Of a stretch of DNA of 13,581 bases, positions 5,974-11,351 are shown piece after piece. How positions within the stretch are numbered: the stretch's first letter is position 1; the number at the start of each line of letters is the position of its first letter. A program made the translations under genes and the position numbers. The notes under the pieces were generated by a model. It worked only from the letters and a program-made list of their open reading frames with translations. It was not told where the DNA came from and ran no database searches. The stretch is from positions 23,099-36,679 of the forward strand of contig DGXB01000090.1 of NCBI GenBank assembly GCA_002396205.1, read 5' to 3'. The stretch comes from Bacteroidales bacterium UBA4243. Lineage in GTDB: Bacteria; Bacteroidota; Bacteroidia; Bacteroidales; F082.

Positions 5974-7680
5974 TTATTCTGTTTTTTCATTAGACAAATA
6001 ATTCGCCAGTACAATGCGCATGGCATTTACATAATTATCTCTGTCATTTTCGCCCCAAAAGTGCAAATTTGTGTCTTCTGCCGAATAATATTTAAGGAAC
6101 ACCATTTTTGTACAAAACGGAATATAAAAACCATTTTTGTCCATTTCCAAAATAAGATTCCGTTTAGCGTCAAATGTGTAATTGCTTACGGCGGAATTCT
6201 GTCTTGAAGAAAGCAACGCCATATTTGGCAACAGATGAATATATTCCAAATCCTCTCCTTTAGGAGAAAGAACATTTACCACTTGTTGTTGCAAAGGTTC
6301 AAACCGCTCTCTTACTTTTGGTGTTTTAGGGTTATCATCTATCGATTTCACCAATTGCTCCATATCAGAAACCAATTTGTCTTGTCCTCCAATAGATTGT
6401 AGCGACTTGATATGCGCTTTAATCCATTCAACTATTTTTTCGTTCGTTTCCAAACCTTTTGAGTGTCGTGCGTGAATATGTTCAAGACTCCAATTCTCTT
6501 TCTTATGACGGCCAAAAGGGAATCTTCTTTGTTTGTCGTCTATCTGTCTGACCGATTCAACATTGAAAAGAAGGAGGAGCCTTTTTATATCGTTATAGTC
6601 ATGCTCATAATCCAAATCGGTATAATCTTTTTTGAAGTTAACGCTTTCTTTTATGCTTTCATCCAAATATTGCCGAAACTCAGTCTTTGATTTATCGGCA
6701 TAGTCATTTAATATATCTATCAGTTTTTTAGAACTGCTTGCTATCAGGTATCCAATTTTATGATAAAATTCATGGTCGGAAAACCATTCCTTAAGCGTCA
6801 AGAAACTATGCTGGATTTCGTCCCAAATATTCTCCAGACTTTTACCACTTTTAAGTTCATTGTCGAAATAGAAAAAAGTTCTGTATGTTTCCTTGTCGCT
6901 GTATTGCTTTCTCGAAATCAAGTCTAATATCAAATCTATCCGCGTTGGATAGTTGTCTGAATCTGAATTTGTGAGGAATCCCCAAAACTCCTCGTTATGC
7001 AGCTCTTTTTCCATATTGTCCCATTCAAGGGACAATTCTTCCTGACGTATAGCATTTTCACTTTCGTTCTTAAGGAACAAGGCTTTTACAAGCTCGGAGC
7101 TCGTCAGTGGTATTTTTCCTATATTCAAACGAGTAAAAAGGTCAATACTGTTTTCTGTGTCAGGAACTTCATACCAAATGATTTTTACACACTCATCGAA
7201 ATACTTGTTGATGTTTGTCAAAGTAGATTGGAGTTTTCCTTTGTGTGAAAACCAATTTTCAATGGTTTTAAAAGCATTGTAGATAAAAAAGAAATCTATA
7301 TTGTCATTGCATTTAGCCGCGTCTGGATTTTTGAGAAAATCAACGGATTCATTACGTGTTTCGTAAGAAAGTGTAAACCTCGGTGCACTCATAAATCCAT
7401 TGCTGACCTTATTCATATAGACATAAATGAGATAAAGCGTTGTGAGTCTTTGCTGTCCGTCGATTAATTCAAATTTGTCACCCAAATTGCGTACAACAAC
7501 TGGTTGCAGACAATAATTGTCATTGTCCATTTTTTTAATTTTTCCACCATACTCGTTGATATCATTCAAAAGGGTTTTTACTTCTGTTTTTCCCCAACGG
7601 TAACCACGTTGATAATTGGGGACATAAAAGTTCCCCTGAATATCGCCAACTAATTTCGTTATTAAATTGATTTCTGCCAT
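5974..7680 (-). CDS. DUF262-DUF1524 fusion, GmrSD/SspE-like putative nuclease
   Basis: The 568-residue protein joins a DUF262 domain to a DUF1524 nuclease-like domain. DUF262 motifs are PNYQRGYRW (21-29), QPVVV (59-63), IDGQQRLTTL (73-82), YETR (106-109) and FTRLNIGKIPLTSSELVKAL (182-201). The C-terminal domain (about 385-545) has SLEHIHARH (398-406), with His401 as the likely HNH catalytic base. It also has LLPNMALLSSRQN (483-495), AVSNYTFDAKR (497-507) and the late FWGENDRDNYV segment, all typical of DUF1524. The Pro often found in the HxxP motif is Ala404. The same two domains form type IV restriction enzymes that cut modified DNA (GmrSD, BrxU) and SspE. The fusion makes a complete sensor-plus-nuclease plausible. 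It is the first gene of the island operon, 11 bases before the second DUF262 gene. DNA modification specificity cannot be read from the sequence. Confidence 0.88.
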   Translation of the reverse strand: MAEINLITKLVGDIQGNFYVPNYQRGYRWGKTEVKTLLNDINEYGGKIKKMDNDNYCLQPVVVRNLGDKFELIDGQQRLTTLYLIYVYMNKVSNGFMSAPRFTLSYETRNESVDFLKNPDAAKCNDNIDFFFIYNAFKTIENWFSHKGKLQSTLTNINKYFDECVKIIWYEVPDTENSIDLFTRLNIGKIPLTSSELVKALFLKNESENAIRQEELSLEWDNMEKELHNEEFWGFLTNSDSDNYPTRIDLILDLISRKQYSDKETYRTFFYFDNELKSGKSLENIWDEIQHSFLTLKEWFSDHEFYHKIGYLIASSSKKLIDILNDYADKSKTEFRQYLDESIKESVNFKKDYTDLDYEHDYNDIKRLLLLFNVESVRQIDDKQRRFPFGRHKKENWSLEHIHARHSKGLETNEKIVEWIKAHIKSLQSIGGQDKLVSDMEQLVKSIDDNPKTPKVRERFEPLQQQVVNVLSPKGEDLEYIHLLPNMALLSSRQNSAVSNYTFDAKRNLILEMDKNGFYIPFCTKMVFLKYYSAEDTNLHFWGENDRDNYVNAMRIVLANYLSNEKTE

Positions 7681-7724
7681 TTGCCTATTGTAGTAGTTTT
7701 AGTTTGTTCGACAGGATGCCATTT

Positions 7725-7742
7725 TCTGATATTTCAATCAGA
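7725..7742. repeat. Inverted repeat in the leader of the DUF262 operon
   Basis: TCTGAT (7725-7730) and ATCAGA (7737-7742) are perfect 6-bp arms around a 6-base centre. A related half, TTGATAATTCA, begins at 7748, making an imperfect direct repeat with CTGATATTTCA about two helical turns away. The site is 45-60 bases upstream of ATG 7680, where a repressor could block the DUF262 operon. No regulator gene is visible next to it. Short A+T-rich palindromes occur by chance, so this is tentative. Confidence 0.35.
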
Positions 7743-7763
7743 TTATTTTGATAATTCAGCCTC

Positions 7764-7771
7764 CAAAATTA
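7764..7771 (-). promoter_or_regulatory. Candidate -7 element for the DUF262 operon
   Basis: TAATTTTG on the minus strand (7771-7764) fits TAnnTTTG and would give a leader of roughly 75 bases before ATG 7680. No TTTG is found at the expected -33 distance, so the call is weak. A second minus-strand match, TACTTTTG at 7903-7896, lies further out, back to back with the plus-strand -7 of the nitroreductase gene. Nothing else clear is seen in the 254 bases between the divergent genes. Confidence 0.4.
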
Positions 7772-7912
7772 CAAAATAATTCGATTGCTCATACATCGTT
7801 TCGTCAAAAACAGCCGAACATGAAATGGATGAATGTCGCGGCGATACTAAGCACTATCGACTGTATTATCTTTTATTTTAGCCTGTTATACCCAGCAAAA
7901 GTACATTTTTTT

Positions 7913-7920
7913 TATTTTTG
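7913..7920 (+). promoter_or_regulatory. -7 element of the nitroreductase gene
   Basis: TATTTTTG at 7913-7920 matches the Bacteroidetes -7 consensus, preceded by GCAAAAGTAC (7895-7904) and a T-run, an arrangement often seen upstream of genes in this group. Transcription would start near 7927, leaving only about 8 bases before ATG 7935 or 14 before ATG 7941. No standard -33 TTTG is seen. Confidence 0.55.
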
Positions 7921-7934
7921 CAGCCTAAATTTAT

Positions 7935-8573
7935 ATGACTATGGATAAAATATTGAAATCAGCACTATTGTTTATGCTTGCTGCCATTTTCATGACGGGC
8001 TGCAACTGCAACGACAACCAGACGACAACCATGACCGACAACACGAAGAAAGATGCCATGGAGACCATCATGACGCGCACCAGCATCCGATCGTTCACCA
8101 ACAGGACGGTATCGGCTGACACCGTCGAGATGCTGCTTCGTGCAGGCATGGCGGCTCCTACAGCCGTCAACAAGCAACCCTGGCATTTCGTGGTCATCGA
8201 CGACCCGGCAGTCATGGATTCGTTGGGCGGCAATGGCCGCCAAAGCCAGATGTGGAAGGAAGCCACGTTGGCCATCGCGGTTTGCGGCGACCTGAACAAG
8301 GCCATGGAAGGCCCCGGACAGCCTTACTGGATCCAGGACTGCTCAGCCGCCACGCAAAACATCCTCTTGGCCGCCCATGCCCTCGGCCTCGGTGCCGTGT
8401 GGACGGGCTGCTATCCCATCGAAGAGCGCGTGGCCAATGTCAGCCGCGTGTTGAATCTGCCCGAAAACCTCATCCCGCTCTGCGTCATCGTGATGGGCTA
8501 TCCGAACGAACAACCTGCACCCAAGGACAAATGGAAGCCCGAAAACGTGAGCCACAACGTTTTCGGAAAATAA
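7935..8573 (+). CDS. Nitroreductase-family lipoprotein (FMN-dependent)
   Basis: This 212-residue protein starts with a lipoprotein signal: a charged start, a hydrophobic run and FMTGC with Cys23 as the lipid-modified residue. The rest is a nitroreductase domain: RTSIRSF (48-54) for FMN phosphate binding, AAPTAVNKQPW (73-83), the helix DCSAATQNILLAAHALGLG (135-153), AVWTG (154-158) and GYPNEQPAPKDKW (188-200). Such enzymes use FMN and NAD(P)H to reduce nitro compounds, quinones or related acceptors. Anchoring to the membrane on the periplasmic side is unusual, since NAD(P)H is not supplied there; another electron donor may be used. Translation may start at ATG 7935 or ATG 7941 (second Met); the -7 element at 7913-7920 leaves a very short leader either way. 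The receptor gene follows after 34 bases and may be co-transcribed. Confidence 0.88.
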   Translation: MTMDKILKSALLFMLAAIFMTGCNCNDNQTTTMTDNTKKDAMETIMTRTSIRSFTNRTVSADTVEMLLRAGMAAPTAVNKQPWHFVVIDDPAVMDSLGGNGRQSQMWKEATLAIAVCGDLNKAMEGPGQPYWIQDCSAATQNILLAAHALGLGAVWTGCYPIEERVANVSRVLNLPENLIPLCVIVMGYPNEQPAPKDKWKPENVSHNVFGK

Positions 8574-8581
8574 TTTCTTTG
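8574..8581 (+). promoter_or_regulatory. Weak -7-like element before the receptor gene
   Basis: TTTCTTTG (8574-8581) differs from the TAnnTTTG consensus at one fixed base and lies 26 bases before ATG 8608, right after the nitroreductase stop. No good -33 partner is visible. The receptor gene may use it or depend on read-through from 7913. Confidence 0.25.
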
Positions 8582-8607
8582 CCCACTTTTTCTAATCCAT
8601 TACATTC

Positions 8608-11244
8608 ATGAACAAATCTTTTTTGTTGAAAGCCTCGTTTTTGACGGCTTTGGTGTTTTCGATGATTTTGTGCGTGGCGCAACCGCCAGGTGGCCGTCAT
8701 CCGGGCGGCAGACCTCCTGGGGGCAGACCTCCTTTTGGCGGCGACCGCCAGTGGGGACAGACCGAAGGCCAGATGCCCACAGTGAAACAGAAGAAAAAGG
8801 TGAGGGAAGGGGATACCTTCACCGTGGTCGGACTGTTGCGCGATGCCAAGACCAATGAGCTCCTGCCTTTCGTCAACCTCGCCGTGCTCGACTCGATCGA
8901 CAACGAGTTTGTGAAAGGCGGCATCACCAACATGGACGGCGCTTTCGAGATCAACCAGGTGCCGCAAGGTTCGTTTGTGCTGCGCGTGTCGGCCATTGGC
9001 TACGAGAGCTATACGCATCCCTTCAAGGTGACCAACAACGTCAATTTGGGGACTTTGCGCATCAATCCCGGGACGACAACCCTTGGCGAAGTGACTGTGG
9101 CCGCCGAGCGTCCGCTCTATGCCATGGAGGGCGAGAAGCTGATTTACAATGTCAGCGAAGACCCGTCCATCCAAACGGGAACCACCGAGGATGCCTTGCA
9201 GAACGCGCCCGGCGTTGAGGTCGACGTGGAAGGCAACATCACTTTGAGAGGCGTTTCGAGCGTGGAGATTTGGGTCAACGACAAGCCCTCGAAACTCACC
9301 GAGGAGAACCTCAAGACCTATCTCCAGACCTTGCCTGCCAATGCCATCGCCCGCATCGAGACGATCACGAATCCATCGGCAAAATACGCCACCGATGCCG
9401 AGGCAGTCATTAATATTGTGACTTCGGCCCACATCAAGAGCAACCAGTTCATCAGCTTCGGCGTGAATGGCTCCAACCAGCCATTCGTCTCGCCTTGGGT
9501 GAGCTATATGTGGAAAAAGGAGAAACTGAGTGTTAACCTGTTTGCCTCCGGGCGTTACAGCAACCGCGACAATGCCACCGATAGTTGGGCGCAACGCCGT
9601 CGCGATGGAGCAACTGAAGGCGAATATGAAACCACATGGACCGACACCGTTTCGCAAACCGACAAAAGCCGTTCCTACAGCGGCAACCTGTTCATGAACG
9701 TCGACTATGAAATCGACTCGATGAGCGACCTCTCGGTGAATGCAGGTGGTTTCTATAACGCTAACATAAACAAGATGTTACGCTCTGAGCAGCAGAACTT
9801 CTATTATTTGGATCTCATGCCCATCGACTCCGTGTTGAGCGACAACACGACCAACAGCAACGATATGAGGTCGGTTTTCGGCAATTTGGGTTCCGACTAC
9901 ACCAAAAAGTTTGACAATGAAGGACATAACTTGCGCATTGGACTGAACGGACGTATCAGTACCAACCACGGCGAGGAGTTCTACAACAGGATGTATGACG
10001 TTTACACCGACTTGGACGAACACCGCTACATGCTCTCAAGAACCTACGATTACGGTGGCAGCCTCGATGTGCGCTACAACCGTCCTTACAGCAAGGACGG
10101 CGAACTCAGCTATGGCCTTCGCGCCGACCATTCGCAAATGGACAACACCTACGACCGCTTCAACGATACCATGGGCATTTTGGTCGATACGTTGCGCACC
10201 TACCGCATGAAAGGCAGCAACAGCTCCATCAGCCCCGACGTCAACTGGACGCACCGCTGGGGAGGTTTCACGCTGAGCACAGGTCTCGGATTGGGTGGCG
10301 AGCGCATCAACTACAACTATATCAGCGACATGCCCTTCGCAGACGACAGCACCTTGTACTACTTGACCGTCCGCCCGTCAATCCACTTGACTTATCGCAC
10401 TGAAGACATGCACAACTTGAAGCTCAATTACTCGATGCGCATGTCGAACCCAAGGTACAACCAAATCTCCAAGTTCCGCAGCTATGGCGAAAACAGTTAT
10501 TCGGTGGGCAATCCCAACGGCTTGAAAAGCAGCTATACCCACAACGTGGAGGCGGGCTGGCAGAAGTTCTTCGAGCGTTTCGGCAACATCGGTATCGAAG
10601 GCTACGGTCGCTTGAGCACCAACGAAATCAGTTCGCTCACCGATGCCGAATACGACAACTACCTTGACCGAATTGTCAGTTTTTCAATGCCTTACAACAT
10701 GGGTACGTCATGGCGTTACGGAGCCTCGCTCAACATGACCTACCGTCCGAGCGGCTTCTTCAACGTGCGCCTCTTTGCCAACGTTTACAACTACGGCTAT
10801 CGCATGGAATACGACCGCGTCGACGAGTTTGGCAACATTGAGCACAAGCTGACCGAGAACGAAAAGCTCTCGTGGAGCGTGCGCGTCAACGCTTGGGCGA
10901 AGCTCTTCGACCGTCTGCAAGTGACGGCTTCGGCCAACTACAACTCGCCCACCATCGGCCTGATGAGCGAGCGCAAGGCGCGATATTTCCTCAACATGGG
11001 CCTCCGAAGCGACTTCTTCAACCGTCGCCTGTCGGTGTTCGTTAATGTGCAGGACATCTTCAACTGGGGCGCGACGATTGGCTCCGGCTCCACCAACACC
11101 AACCCATATTATCTCAGCGACAGCACCCGAAAGATGCTCAACAGCCGCTACATCTCTGCAGGCTTCACGTTGCGTTTCGGAAAAATGGAACTCGAACGCC
11201 AGGCCAAGGAAGGCAGTAGCGAGACAGGCGACAGTTTGGAGTAA
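8608..11244 (+). CDS. Outer-membrane beta-barrel receptor (TonB-receptor-like, OMP_b-brl_3 type)
   Basis: An 878-residue outer-membrane protein. A signal peptide (about 1-24, ending LCVA) is followed by a low-complexity Pro/Gly/Arg stretch (25-45) with repeated PGGRPP-type units. Next come a carboxypeptidase-regulatory-like beta sandwich (about 72-155, LLRDAKTNELLPFVN, GGITNMDGAFEI, VSAIGYES) and a plug-like domain (160-272, EVTVAAERPLY, LQNAPGVEVD, ITLRGVSSVEIWVNDKPS, ATDAEAVINIVTS). A long barrel rich in alternating aromatic and polar strands runs to about 860. The last strand (SAGFTLRFG) is followed by a polar tail of about 20 residues rather than ending on an aromatic residue. Relatives in Bacteroidetes are annotated as TonB-dependent receptors or outer-membrane beta-barrel family proteins with unknown ligands. 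No SusD-like partner is adjacent, so this is not a glycan-uptake pair. It is followed by a strong terminator at 11269-11310. Confidence 0.88.
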   Translation: MNKSFLLKASFLTALVFSMILCVAQPPGGRHPGGRPPGGRPPFGGDRQWGQTEGQMPTVKQKKKVREGDTFTVVGLLRDAKTNELLPFVNLAVLDSIDNEFVKGGITNMDGAFEINQVPQGSFVLRVSAIGYESYTHPFKVTNNVNLGTLRINPGTTTLGEVTVAAERPLYAMEGEKLIYNVSEDPSIQTGTTEDALQNAPGVEVDVEGNITLRGVSSVEIWVNDKPSKLTEENLKTYLQTLPANAIARIETITNPSAKYATDAEAVINIVTSAHIKSNQFISFGVNGSNQPFVSPWVSYMWKKEKLSVNLFASGRYSNRDNATDSWAQRRRDGATEGEYETTWTDTVSQTDKSRSYSGNLFMNVDYEIDSMSDLSVNAGGFYNANINKMLRSEQQNFYYLDLMPIDSVLSDNTTNSNDMRSVFGNLGSDYTKKFDNEGHNLRIGLNGRISTNHGEEFYNRMYDVYTDLDEHRYMLSRTYDYGGSLDVRYNRPYSKDGELSYGLRADHSQMDNTYDRFNDTMGILVDTLRTYRMKGSNSSISPDVNWTHRWGGFTLSTGLGLGGERINYNYISDMPFADDSTLYYLTVRPSIHLTYRTEDMHNLKLNYSMRMSNPRYNQISKFRSYGENSYSVGNPNGLKSSYTHNVEAGWQKFFERFGNIGIEGYGRLSTNEISSLTDAEYDNYLDRIVSFSMPYNMGTSWRYGASLNMTYRPSGFFNVRLFANVYNYGYRMEYDRVDEFGNIEHKLTENEKLSWSVRVNAWAKLFDRLQVTASANYNSPTIGLMSERKARYFLNMGLRSDFFNRRLSVFVNVQDIFNWGATIGSGSTNTNPYYLSDSTRKMLNSRYISAGFTLRFGKMELERQAKEGSSETGDSLE

Positions 11245-11247
11245 TTT

Positions 11248-11335
11248 GACTATGGCCTATTGCCTATGACAATGGCCGCCCCACATTATGTGAGAGCGGC
11301 CATTGTTTTTATGACGTTGGCCAGAGGCCATAGTC
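11248..11335. repeat. Outer inverted repeat enclosing the terminator
   Basis: GACTATGGCCT (11248-11258) and AGGCCATAGTC (11325-11335) are perfect 11-bp inverted copies that bracket the inner hairpin at 11269-11306, giving a nested structure in the space between two converging genes. The left part also contains three near-identical 7-base units, CTATGGC, CTATTGC and CTATGAC (11250-11270). The structure could be a two-way terminator or a small REP-like intergenic element. Confidence 0.6.
11269..11310 (+). terminator. Rho-independent terminator of the receptor gene
   Basis: ACAATGGCCGC (11269-11279) pairs perfectly with GCGGCCATTGT (11296-11306), followed on the plus strand by a run of five T (11306-11310). 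The 16-base loop contains a small inner stem (CACA with TGTG). It lies 25 bases after the receptor stop. On the minus strand the hairpin has no T-run, so it mainly ends plus-strand transcription. Confidence 0.85.
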
Positions 11336-11351
11336 ATAAGCCATATCGATA

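Noticed and set aside
7840..7872. CGATA / TATCG hairpin in the divergent spacer as a small RNA
   Set aside because: A 5-bp stem with an 8-base loop is too weak, and no promoter or terminator frames it.
3550..7938. TTATATGA at 3550-3557 and 7931-7938 as a target-site duplication around the island
   Set aside because: An 8-base A+T-rich match is easily found by chance in such sequence, and there is no integrase, transposase or terminal inverted repeat to support it.
7748..7948. Possible 66-residue membrane peptide on the plus strand in the divergent spacer
   Set aside because: It crosses the nitroreductase promoter and start codon in another frame, has no convincing promoter of its own and no recognisable family.
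8485..9657. Open frame of 390 codons on the minus strand over the receptor gene
   Set aside because: It runs opposite to two well-supported genes and shows no motif; G+C-rich antisense frames are often long.
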